A stretch of DNA of 64,000 bases from Hansfordia pulvinata (Eukaryota > Ascomycota > Sordariomycetes > Xylariales), in the NCBI GenBank assembly GCA_006538405.1, contig BJKQ01000014.1, positions 1,240,001-1,304,000 on the forward strand, written 5' to 3'. Positions 49,863 through 61,318 of the stretch are shown here, one piece after another; position 1 is the stretch's first letter; each line of letters opens with the position of its first letter. The notes under the pieces were generated by a model. It was not told where the DNA came from, searched no databases, and was given only the letters and a program-made list of their open reading frames with translations. The position numbers were made by a program, and so were the translations under genes.

Positions 49863-51693
49863 GTTGGAGGTGGAAGCAGCAGTCGGCGCGCAACGAGGGC
49901 GGGAGAAGGCGCAGCGATCGTAAGCAAGGGTCGGGGTGACGGCGGTAGTGAAGCCTCGGGGCTGCTGTGTCGTCGCCGGTTGGTTGGACTCGTTCAGTTG
50001 GCCTGGATATTCGATGTGTTATCGCGAGATGGACTGGCGGGAGGGCGAGGGGCGATGGTCAATGGTCTGTGGTCGGTGGTCGGTGGGCGAGAGCAGGGAC
50101 CGAGGGCGAACGAGTGAAGCAGGCGCCGGGGCGTGTGGCGTCACGAGTGGTGAAGTGTACTCGTACTGGGCCGGCTGCGTGTTGGTTGCGAGGACAGGGC
50201 GTGAGAGGCGAGGAACGCGAGATGGCGTCTGGTAAGGGGGAAGAGAGGGAGATCGAAGGTGCGCGAAAAAGCCGGGTCTCGTCAATGCAGGCGCATAGCA
50301 GACCTTGGTCTGGTTCGGCCTATTATGCCCGTCGCGCTTGCGCTTGCGAATGTTGTGCCCGAACCGACTGTAGCGGGCTGGCTCAGGCAGGGTGCCGGTG
50401 CGTTCTCTTGCGCTTTCGACAGAGAGCAAAGCGTCGTTGCCCAGCAGATAGATGATGATACCGAGATGGAAGTCAAAGCCAAAGTCAATACCAGCAAGAA
50501 CGGGCAGGCCTGCTTGGGGCAACTGAGGTGCTAACCAAGGTTCTGGACGTGATCTTGGAATACCAATGCGCGCCCCAGCAGCTACGGATGGATGTAGCAA
50601 GGTACCTACCTTCCATTCCACTCCCCATCTGGATGGAGATATGAGCACGGGCAGCTAGGAGTACCTAATGTACTCCAGCTCGTAGGGGGCACGGTACGAG
50701 TACGCCCGGGTAGGTACCGTGTGGTAGGCACCCAACGCAGGTTCTCACCGCCGCAGGTGTCAGTACCGTTTTGCCCATCCATCAGCGGATCGATAGGTAC
50801 TTTCCCCTACGTGCATTGTATCGATACGCTCTGAGCAAAACTTCCTGAAGAGCAGTGTTTTTTTGTTTTGTTTGCGGTCATGGACAGTTAAATTTCGGCT
50901 GATCCAAAGCTCCGTTAGGTACCTGACAGGTCGGGTAGAAACCCTCCACTTGGGCTGAATTTCCAAGTTTCTCTTCCCAAACCTCGCGTCCAGAGCGCAG
51001 GCTCTTCTCTTTCTTTGTTCTTTCTGCGTTTACCACCCCAGTTCCGGCCCCGTTTGCACAAAGACGGGGAGGAAGACACCGTTTGAGTATCCACGAATCG
51101 AACCAGGTAGTCCCTTGAGATGTGTAGGTAAGGTACGTATAGATAAGGTAGTTAACTGGTAGATGGCGCCTTGGATTTTCTCTTGGATGGAGATGACGCG
51201 TGCCAGTGACAGTTCGATGCGAACCAGCCAGCCATGAATGAATCCTACAGCTGGTCTGGCCAGACACGCGTGCTACATGTTGTCAACATCAGCTATGCTA
51301 GTCCGAATGCCTATCGTGAACTCCACAGGCCCAGATGTCAGGGCCCATGCGGCCGCGCGACTATCGCTGACAAAGCGGCACGTGCTCGATGCGCCGATAC
51401 CATGGAGTGTCCAGGCATAATCACATCCTCTACCTCGAGATCTTGGCTGTGGGTGGCCGCGAAATTCAGGTTCCGGCCATCAGAGGGCTCGAATGAACTT
51501 CCCAATGCAGGGCGGGATGGCAAACATAGGAGGTACTTGTCCCTGAAATGCAGGCCTCGTCCACGACGTTCCAGCTCCAGATTTTGTATGGGTCTGGAAA
51601 TCAAGAGGCCTCTGGGCATGTGCCGAAGCTTTGGGACTCTGCGCGGATCATCTCACTTCAGCCAGTGGCTTGCCAGGCATTGTCCAGCTATTA
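49863..51693. other. Intergenic: DNM1 promoter side
   Basis: No gene is supported; frames near 49936-50648 are low-complexity shadows. TACTCGTACTGG occurs at 50158 and TACGAGTAC at 50694. GGTACCT words occur near 50601, 50713 and 50920. Confidence 0.6.
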
Positions 51694-52749
51694 TTACCTT
51701 GGGCCATCTCCCACATGGCGGAGGATCTGCTGGAGTCTTCGCAATGCCGGGAATCCACCCTGCTCGTCCCCTGCCTGCTCTTCTCCTTCTCCCGCGGCTT
51801 CCAGTTCCCTTCGCGCCCCATCCACTAACGAGCTGAGATCCCCCCAGACCTCGTCATGGTAGGACGAGAGAACGTCCTGCCATCCCCTGATCCACGTATT
51901 TTTGGCCTCGGTCGCGTCAGCCAGCCCGAGCTGGGAGGCCAGTTGCCTGTAGTCCACTTCTTCGTCGCGTCGTGGGATCCAGTCCAGAACCCTCGGGTCA
52001 GTCAAGCTGTCCCCTGGCCTCTGCCCTTGCCCTTCTTTGCCAAACAGTGCTTCCGCTAGTGTCCTGCGCTCCGAGGCTCCCAGCACGGGCTCCGGCTCCG
52101 GCTCATCCGTCACTACGTCATCGTACCCCGACTCAAGCAGCTTCACCACCTCGGCTCCGTCGTCCGGGCGCATCATGTCCGTCTTGGAGGCTCGATGCAG
52201 TGTTGTCTCTGGTCTTGTCTCGCCGGGCGCGCTGCCTGTGGAGGCATTCCCCGTCCAAGCAGGGCTGTTGGTGAGGCCAGCACCTAGATCGGCCTGCAAG
52301 TCCGACGGCGCTGCGCTGTCCAGAAATCTTGCAAAGGCCGCTTCCTCTTGCTGTGCGTGCCTTTGGACATCGCCGCTCCTGAACCCCGCCCCACTTCTGC
52401 TCGCTGTGCTTTGCCGCACCTGGCGGCCTGGCGCCTCTGTTTGCCTTGACGAGCCCACGATCTGGGTCCCCAAAGATGACGGCCTGCTTGCCTTGCCCTG
52501 CAGTGACAATCCGGCCAGGTCCGCTGCATTCGACATGCCGCCGGTCAGGTCGTTGGTGAGGCGGTTGGTGGATTGAGATAAGCGCGTAAGCAGTGAATCG
52601 CCGGCCGAGGTGACCGCCTCGCCACCGGGTGTTGACGGTTCGCTCACTGGACCTTGCATCTGTGGATTCTGACCTGTCGACATGTCCTCTTTTTCTTTGC
52701 CCTTGCCCCCGCGTGTGGGTGAGGGCTTGCTGACGTCGTCGTTGCTCAT
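51694..52749 (-). CDS. Conserved ascomycete protein of unknown function, 351 aa
   Basis: A single uninterrupted frame from MSNDDVSKPSPTRGGKGKEK; an in-frame ATG 11 codons upstream (52782) is an alternative start. The N-terminal half is polar and disordered. The middle has AFARFLDSAAPSDLQ and an acidic segment around DEPEPEPVLGASERRTLAEAL. The C-terminal 120 residues look folded and helical: DPRVLDWIPRRDEEVDYRQL, WIRGWQDVLSSYHDEVWGDL, then ALRRLQQILRHVGDGPR at the end. There is no signal peptide, membrane segment or recognised catalytic motif. Long length, C-biased codons and ordered C-terminal helices argue for a real gene. I do not recognise the family. Confidence 0.72.
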   Translation of the reverse strand: MSNDDVSKPSPTRGGKGKEKEDMSTGQNPQMQGPVSEPSTPGGEAVTSAGDSLLTRLSQSTNRLTNDLTGGMSNAADLAGLSLQGKASRPSSLGTQIVGSSRQTEAPGRQVRQSTASRSGAGFRSGDVQRHAQQEEAAFARFLDSAAPSDLQADLGAGLTNSPAWTGNASTGSAPGETRPETTLHRASKTDMMRPDDGAEVVKLLESGYDDVVTDEPEPEPVLGASERRTLAEALFGKEGQGQRPGDSLTDPRVLDWIPRRDEEVDYRQLASQLGLADATEAKNTWIRGWQDVLSSYHDEVWGDLSSLVDGARRELEAAGEGEEQAGDEQGGFPALRRLQQILRHVGDGPR

Positions 52750-55700
52750 GGTCGATTCCCGATCACTGCAGCTTGTAAGCATGTGCCGTCGTCAATCACA
52801 CGTCCGACTGGTGGTCTCTGACAGCGTTTGTTCTCTGTCCGCGTTCGACTGTCTTTCTGCGCGCGGTGGGCTGTTGCCGTTGTCGACAGAGTCTTCCTCA
52901 GTGCCAGGTAGCATGCGCGGGAGTCATCTGTGTACCTGTTCTCATGTTTTCCTTGAGATGGTCTCTGTTCCGGATTGCAATCGGATCTTCCTCCAGGTTC
53001 GCTCGGCTGTGCGGATATCCGGTGCCGGCATTCCTCGGCAAAGCCCGTGCTGCTGGACCGGCCAGGTGTGGTGCCCCAGACCCGTCGAATTCCGGGCGAT
53101 TTTCATTGGACGGGGCGTCACCACTGTGCATGTGTCATGGTCCCAGCCCGGGGCTACGGGATTTTCATCGACGGACTGAGTAGTATGCCCGACACAGCAC
53201 GAGAGGGGCGTTCTTCCAAAGCTGATCTCTACCTTCACTTCTCACTGGTCAAAAAAGTAGGGGCCAGAAAGAAAAGAAGAAGAAAAACACCACCCGAGCC
53301 GATTGTGATGATGGATGGATGATGCCACTGATGATCATGCATCTAGGCTGACGTGCCTCGGGCATGGCCGGTTGGTAGCGCGGAAAAAAGATGCATCGCT
53401 GCTGTCAACACGTCCAGGTCGCGACAATACAAATGGAACGGGCCCGTCGCAATCTGTAAGGGGCCATGGCGGATGCCATCGTGTATTTTGCAAGTATGAG
53501 TAAACGTAGGTATCAACATCAATATCTTTCCATTGAGATTCAGCCTGTTCCAGCGCCGCTGCAGTCCGCGGTTGTACCGATGCGCACCCGCATGGCTCGA
53601 ACATAGGTAGGTAGGTACCTAATATATGTACACCTTGTTGAGCCGGAAGAGGGAAGGCACAGCGTTTGAAGGGTTGAGCTACATCATCATGCGTTATTGC
53701 CCGCTTCGCAAACCCTGCTATTCGTGACATGGAACACCGGAATCCCCTGGGCCTGCCACGCAGCGCCAGACAGCCGTGGGTATAGCCCCGAGTGCCAAGG
53801 TCTCTTCATGTTCCTCCCCGACGCAGCCAGCCCGCGCATCGGGTCGAACGTAGACAGCTGCGTTGCTCGAGCATAATGCGGGCTCACACCAAAACCATGC
53901 CTGTTTACTGAACTATTGCAGTGTCACCATTTTCAACTTGATTTCACAGTGCGACGGTGGGTTCCGGCACAACGCCTAACGATGGGATCGGTCTGACCAA
54001 CCTGGTGGATTGATGGGTTGCTTACCGCGATGCGCAAGTCAAAGCCGAGGAGACGTAGTGATTTCCCGATGCTGGCATCTGCGGAGCGAATCTCCTCTGG
54101 GTGGCGCTCATCTGCCAACGTCGCGTATTGGGGTTTAAGAGCTCATCAAGCACCTGCCTTCTCGTACATGTAGGCGTAGCAGCTCACGATGAAAAAGTGG
54201 GCTTCGGCTCGAATCAGATGCAGCACAGCGCAGTAGCCTTCAAGCCGGGGGTCATACTCAGCTTGTGGTGGCAGTGATCCTGTAACCAACTGACAAATAG
54301 GCGAAAATGCGTCCTTCGTCTTGGCGGGGAATGTCATCGCAAGTATCGGATTCGAAGCTGCTTAGGTAGGTAATCGAGCTATGTCCTGGTTATGCGTTGG
54401 AACGATGCCGGTAGTGACGCCCTCGGCGCCACACACCCGCGCGCAGACACAATGTAGAGAGCCTGGATAAAGTTCGTTTAAGTGTACATTCTGGCAGGCA
54501 GCTTCGTCCAGTGCTGTACTCTCGAGTCCACGACTGCGGCGAGCCTGTGTTATCGGAAACCAGTGTCGCTTAGCCGGTCTTATTCCACGATATGTGTGAG
54601 GTAGATGAAGCAGGTACGCTTCAATTATTGTTGATATCAATACCGCTCCTGTCAATTTGCTACTGCAGAGATAGTCTTAGTAAAATTGATATGCCACTGG
54701 ATGCCACTGATGTCCGGTGCAAGAGGCGTGCCAGAAGTTCGTGCTCTGGCATGTGCACCCATAGAGGTCAAGAGGCTGCTTCAAGTCAGAGCTTCTGATA
54801 AGGACTCAGTAGTAGATATTGAAATAGGGATATCCATAACTGGGGCAGGAGCTATACATGTAAGGTAGGGAAGAGTTCAATTTCCATATACACATAATAG
54901 ATTCTTACACATGAACCGAGTAGAATCCACGGCAATGTGCCAAGAAGCACGTCCGAAGGTACCCGCCGTGCCGCCCCAGACCACCGCCTTCAATCCCAAG
55001 GCTCTGGTTTGGAAATGAGGTGGCCAGTCTCCGCCTGTATCTCCGCATCGCCGCCAGAATCATGTATCCATCATCAGCAGCAGCCCATGGGCAACAGGTA
55101 CCCACGACACGACTGCTTAGGTATCTACATGTAGCTTTCCATGGATGTACGACATCCAACAAATGTACCTAATCCATCTATCTTAACCAGGAAAATATAC
55201 GTGGGTAGGTACCTGTAGATTCTGTCCATGGCAAGGTAGCAAGAGGTGCCTGCCTCGTACATGCGCCTACCTAGTACCTAGTCTCCAGGTTGGCGCCCGT
55301 AAAGTTGATGAGGCTCCAATACACCTACCAGAGTTCCAAATGGATCCAACTAGTAGCTGGAGGTACATCTCGTACTGGCCACTTGTACTGGCCGATACTG
55401 AGGCAAGCTAAACCCTGCCCGTATCCGTTGGATTGCAGGTGGCGACTGCCTGGGCTGAGTCCGCTTGATGTACCTGATGTACATATCTAGCTGGAGGTCC
55501 CGCATCCGCACTGGTCTTCAATGAACCTGACAGTGATCAGGACTGCACCGAATTCCCTGGACCCAAGGTCAAGTGTACATAGCCCTGTATCTACGAGTGG
55601 AGGAGCCCGTTTATTGCGACTGGTTAGGTACCTAGCTTGAGGTGCTCCCACTACTGCGATACCAGAGGATGAACCTCGATTGACAGAACGACTTGAACCC

Positions 55701-56736
55701 CACCGCCCGCTTGCCCAACACTGCCCACTTTGCCCACCGCCCACCTCGCAGCTCTCACCCACATCCACCGCCCACGCCATTGGGCAGGGCTCCAGTAGAG
55801 GTCCCGCTCCACCTGGGCGGGCTGGGAATCCAGGCGGCCACGGCGGGCATGCACTCGCTGGGCACTCACCCCCCCGTCCGCCTCGACACCGAGCCCAGCC
55901 AAAGCGCCTCAGCACCGGGACGTTGCCGTACTTTGACCTCCACCACCACTACCACCACCGCCGCCGCCGCGACCACCATCTTCACCTGACCTCATCTCGA
56001 CATCCACGCCCGCCGTTGCTCGTGCCTGCCAGGCCCAGCCAGCTGCACTCTGTGACCAGGTACGTCTCTAATTCCTTGCATATTCTCTTTGGCTTTCCCT
56101 CGTCCCTCACGCGCCCGTCGCAAGGGGGTCAATAGAGCGGCGCCTGGGCGGGATTCTGGAGGGCTAGTGACCTGCTGCTCTCCTCGTTTCAACCTCGTCT
56201 TCCTCCTGCCCATTCCCCTCGCCACATCTTCGCCAGCCCGTCCTCTCCTTGCCTGTCTCCTCTCCACCAACATCTTGCTATGCAACATCAAGCCTTGAGG
56301 CGCCGCAGTTGACTTCCCCCCCGCCCTTCCCCTTCTCCTGCCCATGACTGCCGCTGTTTTCTCTTTGCCTCGTCCCTACATCGCGCCTAGCCAGAACCCC
56401 CCCCTTCCCCATGAAACCAACAGACCCTCTTTAAATCAACCCACCCTTCCCTGACTAACGATCTCGGTGCTACTCAGCACGAAGGTGTCTCGCCTCTTTC
56501 GACACCTCCGCTGCCGCTGTCGCTGCCGTTTATCAACATCGTCATCATCCCCGCGCCGCCAGAACTAGATCCGACCCAATCCGGCCTCTCTCCGATACGC
56601 TCCTCTCAAGCGACATCGCTTGTCATTCGCGCCCCTCCCACCTATCAACCACATCGTGTGCACGCCATCAACGCCAATCAAACCACCCTATAGTGGACGA
56701 AGCCCAACTAGCTCCATCTTTCCTCCGATCACGATC
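52750..56736. other. Gene-poor region and CDC55 5' leader
   Basis: Nothing is firmly supported apart from a weak candidate at 54026-54337. GGTACCTA-type words cluster near 53610, 54364, 55206, 55270 and 55626. From about 55680 to 56735 the sequence is C-rich leader of CDC55, with Pro/His-rich shadow frames and possible 5' UTR splice signals (CAGGTACGTC near 56060). Confidence 0.5.
54026..54337 (-). CDS. Weak candidate gene or gene relic, unknown
   Basis: The minus strand from ATG at 54337 reads MTFPAKTKDAFSPICQLVTG, then AEYDPRLEGYCAVLHLIRAE and AHFFIVSCYAYMYEKA, before two in-frame stops. A 42-bp segment (54112..54153) with GT...AG ends removes them and keeps frame into DERHPEEIRSADASIGKSL and RLLGFDLRIA, which ends at a good donor GTAAGC (54025). 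The donor of the first intron (GTGCTT) is poor and no further exon was found. It could be a small gene, a fragment of a decayed one, or chance. Confidence 0.22.
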
Positions 56737-58790
56737 ATGGTGGACGGAGACCCTGCTTCTCCCACCTGGAAGTTCACCCAGTAAGCCGACCTCGACAACA
56801 TTTAGCATTTGCACCGCCGCCTCCATCATCAGCGATATCGCTCATCACATCGAAGCGACGTGTGACCCATTGCATGTACACTCGAAATCGCTGTTACTGA
56901 CTGTCACTCTGCTTGCCAGGTGTTTTGGTGACAAGGGCGATGTTGAAGACATCACCGAGGGTACGTCTTTGTTTCCACATGCGTTTCTGGGTCTTGCACC
57001 CCTCCTCCCCTTTTGCCAAGAAGCGGAGATTGCCTTGCCGTTCGGTCTTATGGTCGCTGCTGTGTAGCAAGTTCTATTGTATGCCCTCGCTAACTGACCT
57101 TCCTCTCAGCTGACATTATATCGACCGTCGAGTTCGACCACACCGGAAACTACCTAGCCACAGGAGATAAGGGAGGCCGCGTCGTGCTATTCGAACGGAA
57201 CGAGACTGTATGTAGCTGCTCCTTGGTTCATTCATCTCGGCGTGGCTATCCGGCTTAGTCCTCCCATCCTCCATCTGGTCCTCTTCTATGTGGCATCGTT
57301 GACGCAAATTCCGGCTGCTGTCACTGGGGAGGCTGAGCTTGGTCCAGAACCCCTCTCTCGAGTCACAGCTAACGTCCAGACAGAAAAAAACATGCGAATA
57401 CAAGTTCCACACCGAGTTCCAGTCGCACGAGCCCGAGTTCGACTACCTCAAGTCTCTGGAAATCGAGGAAAAGATCAACAAGATCAAATGGTGCCGTCGG
57501 CAGAATGCTTCCACTACTTGCTGTCCACCAACGACAAGACGATCAAGCTCTGGAAAGTCTTTGAGAAGTCGCTCAAGGTCGTGGCTGAGAACAACCTGTC
57601 CCATGATGTCACACCAGGCAACGCTGCTGGGGTTGGAGGTGGCGCCCGAGACCTCCAGCAACTGCCTTCAAGAACGCCGCCGACCTGAAGCTCCCGCGTC
57701 TGACTCACCACGATACCGTTGTTGCTGCTGTTCCCCGGCGGACCTATGCCAATGCTCACGCCTACCACATCAACAGCATTTCGGTCAACAGCGATGGCGA
57801 GACGTTTATAAGCAGCGACGATCTGCGCATCAACCTCTGGAACCTCAACATCCAAGATCAGAGCTTCAACATTGTCGACATCAAGCCCGCTAATATGGAG
57901 GAGTTGACTGAGGTCATCACGGCTGCCGAGTTCCATCCTTTGAGTTGCAACTGGTTTATGTACGCCAGTTCAAAGGGTACTATTAAGCTCGCCGACATGC
58001 GCGAGAGTGCTCTATGTGACCAGCATGCCAAGCGTACGGCCCCCTCCACCCTGACTTGCCTGTGCCCACGTAACTTACTAACGTGATTGTGATGTGCAGT
58101 CTTTGAGCAAGAAGAGGACCCATCCTCGAGATCATTCTTCTCTGAAATCATCTCCTCTATCTCAGACGTACGCTTTTCCAATGATGGCAGGTACATACTC
58201 TCTCGCGACTACCTTACCGTCAAGATCTGGGACGTCAACATGGAGCGGCAGCCGGTGAAGACAATCCCGATCCATGAGCATCTTCGCCCACGTCTGTGCG
58301 ATACCTACGAGAACGACAGCATCTTTGACAAGTTCGAGGTGGTGTTCTCTGGCGACGCCAAGAACGTGATGACCGGCAGCTATAACAACAACTTCATGAT
58401 CTACCCGTCCGATCCCGAGAAGGAGACGGAGGTGGTGCTCCAGGCGGATAAGTCCGCCTTCAAGGCCAAGAAGGTCGGAATTCCGACGCCTATCAACCCG
58501 TCCACAAGCCCCACCGGTGCCAATGGTAAGAAGGGCGGGGCGCGCCCCGACAGTCCAGGTGCCGGCCAAGGTCAAAGAATGCGCAAAGAGACCGATGCAG
58601 ACCAGATTGACTTCAACAAGAAGATTTTGCATATGAGTTGGCATCCGTTTGAGGACAGCATCGCTATCGCTGCGACAAATAACGTAAGTTTACCACTTCC
58701 TCCCCATCTGAGTAGTAGTATCGGCAGGCTTGCCTCTTAGGAACACCGGCTAATTTGTGCATGTAGCTGTTCGTTTTCTCTGCACTCTGA
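56737..58790 (+). CDS. CDC55: PP2A regulatory B subunit (Cdc55/PR55), WD40; two single-base frame breaks
   Basis: B-type subunit that directs protein phosphatase 2A in mitosis, septation and stress. Six exons: 56737..56780, 56920..56960, 57110..57207, 57384..58033, 58100..58683 and 58767..58790. The product would be about 480 aa if intact. Seen: [88 protein letters not shown] and [15 protein letters not shown]. In exon 4 the frame shifts twice: at CC 57511-57512 (NAS/HYLL) and at CCC 57645-57647 ([11 protein letters not shown]). Each is relieved by one extra C, and the exon then has the phase its flanking introns require (650+2 nt). Everything else is intact. Consensus errors are likelier than a dead gene, but the sequence alone cannot decide. 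Confidence 0.9.
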
Positions 58791-60025
58791 GCGTGTAATG
58801 AGAGGCTTGGCGGCTGTTGAGTCTCTGGTTGAAGTTGGTCGACAGGCAATGAGTCTATCAGCCATCGCTGCAGGGGAAGACGCGGAAGAATGAAAGCCGT
58901 TTTGACTCAAGCCTGACGACCGAAACTCAATCTCGTTTGCACTTGTGTGCTCGCGTCGGGATCTGGTCTCGATTCCGAAGAGCGCCGACCGTTTTCCAAT
59001 GGTGTGTCCGTGGCTTGAGACCACCGATCGGTGGTCGCAAGAGGCTGGGGCGTTGTAAACGAGACCACGTCGGGATGAGGCAACTTAGACACGAAACAGG
59101 ACGAGGTTGTTCTATGTATCAGATTTGATCGTCCGGTGACATGGCGAGGCCTTCTCTGGCAGATACCCCAACAGTGTGCGCATGGTGAGATGGCGAAGGT
59201 CGATGATGATGGGCACCGTCTGGCTACTGAAGTCAAGTCCTCAGAAATATCGACCAGCTTCGCTGGTTCGGGACAAGAGCCATCAACAGTCGTGGTATAG
59301 ACTTTACAGGCAGAGTATAGCGACCAAGACAACATGACGACAAGCTGAGATTAGACTGCTTGCATTATATGAAAGTGAACTCACCTCAATTCTAGAGCAA
59401 TTAATCGACTGGTAGTGCCTTTCAGCTTGGCTGAATGAGCCGCACCTCTACGAGAGCTGATCACCTTTTTTGAGGGGGCTGGCTGTACTGTGATCGTTCC
59501 CATTTGCGGGTTGCTGGCCAGCTTCATTTGAATCTTGTAGCCTCGCAGGATAAGCCCAGATGCTCAGTCGACCGGCTCTTCACATAGAAGGACCATTTGA
59601 AAGCCACGCACCAGTTTGACAGGAAACGGAGATGGTGACACACTGCATGGTGGAGCGCTGACGAAATGGCATGGATGATCTCGGTAGGACCAGCCCAAGC
59701 CGGCCGTTCCCGTCCCACATGCTCACAAGTCCAGACTCAAATATACAACTATAGATGCCCTATGTCCTCATCTCTCAGGGCAGGTCTCCTCAGCGTGACT
59801 ACCGACTGAACAGCCCTATGTGCGGGGAGTCAAGCAGTGTCGATCAGGCCCATGAAGCCTGCATATTACAGTAAATAGTCATCGCGAATGATTTCAAGCA
59901 TGTTAAACACGCTGATTATGCTTGACCTAAAGATGGATTGAGGGGTGCTCAAACAGCGCAAGTCGCATTATGGCTGCATTAACAACGCTCAGATCCAGTC
60001 GATAAGAACGGCGCGTTATTAAGCT

Positions 60026-60073
60026 GGCCAGCAGGTTGAAAGGCTAGCAGGTTGCATGGCTAGCAGGTTGAAT
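60026..60073. repeat. 16-bp tandem repeat, three copies
   Basis: Units begin GGCTAGCAGGTTG (the first has GGCCAGCAGG) at 60026, 60042 and 60058, with one to three differences each. Confidence 0.8.
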
Positions 60074-60720
60074 GGCATTGGTACCCCGGCGGAGTTTTTG
60101 GAAACCAGAGTGGTACAGCGACAGTTTGTCGAAGAGCTTATCTAGAAAGGACAGAAAGCTCGGAACTCCACTGTTAAGTGATCGACGACTATCGTCAACG
60201 AGGTAGCATACGAGGATTTCCGGCCTTATCACGATGCTACTCAGAAGTCTTTACGTGTCATCCAATGCGTTCGGGTCCCTCATCGCCTTCCGCACACCAG
60301 ACCATGCATCTGTTTTACCTAGGGCCAATTCCAAGTGTTCTGCCGTCAGGAGAGGCGTACACTCACCTGGATCTACTTTTCATGAGTCTCTATCCCCTCT
60401 TGAGTGTTCGCGGCTCCCATTTGGCAGACCAAGCGGATTGTGAGCCCAGGTCAGTTGTGAGTGATCAGGCGCGAAACTCTCTCGTCAGATATAGCATTGT
60501 AAGTTTGTAGGTGCCAACATCTCACGCGAATAGTAACAACGCAACCAGTCGATTCTGAAAAACGGCTTGGGCAACCTTCAACATCTAACAACCGAACGGA
60601 GTTGCTATTCCAAGATATCTAGAAGGCACGTGTAAAGTCATAGACCAGGCATCCAGAGTACTGGAATAAAAGTATGTAAGTAGAGAATACAGCCTGGAGG
60701 CTTGTTCGCTTTGAAAGCAA

Positions 60721-60740
60721 CCCCCCCCCCCCCCCCCCCC
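60721..60740. repeat. Homopolymer of 20 C
   Basis: Twenty consecutive C. The true length is uncertain because such runs are error-prone. Confidence 0.9.
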
Positions 60741-61318
60741 TCTCCTAGAAGAGCCTGCCCACGGTACTTGTAGGTACCTAGGTACCTACCTGTAGCCAGC
60801 AATGGGCTGCAGGGCTGCCCGTGCATAAAGTGCCGGAGGCGGTACCCATCCGCGACTTCCCCAGCCCTGGAGAACCCCTGGAAGACCCTGGAAATGCCAT
60901 TGCCCGTTGGCTGGCATGGCCAACCTTGGCCGGAAACCTGATCGTGTTCTCTGCTCGCCACGCACCCAAATCCTGATCACTCGGCGTCGCCCTATCGCGG
61001 GCCCTCAGCATAGCAGACTACGGCACGACACGACACGACGGTGTCCCACGCTCATTTGGCCAGCTACGCCCCCGGCCGCCTGGATCACCCGACCGCGCAG
61101 TCTCACTCTCGTTTGGCCGTGAAATCGCCGCTCCTCGACGGCCAGCCCGCCAGGCTGCCCGCACCACACGCGCCATAGACACGAACGTGCAAGCACACCC
61201 ACGCATATCTGCCGACATATTCGCATCCACACACATACGCACCCCTACAAGTTGGTGCGCGCTGCAACCGCCGTCCGATCCCGCACCAGGTTATCCACCG
61301 CTCCAACATCTACGCCTC

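Larger units (their letters stand above)
58791..61318. other. Gene-poor region, 2.5 kb
   Basis: No gene is supported. It holds a three-copy 16-bp repeat (60026), a 20-base C run (60721) and a GGTACCTAGGTACCTACC cluster near 60772-60790. The last 300 bases are C-rich leader of the transporter gene. Confidence 0.55.

Noticed and set aside
55680..56298. Pro/His-rich plus-strand frames before CDC55
   Set aside because: C-rich 5' leader; no homology and no start context.
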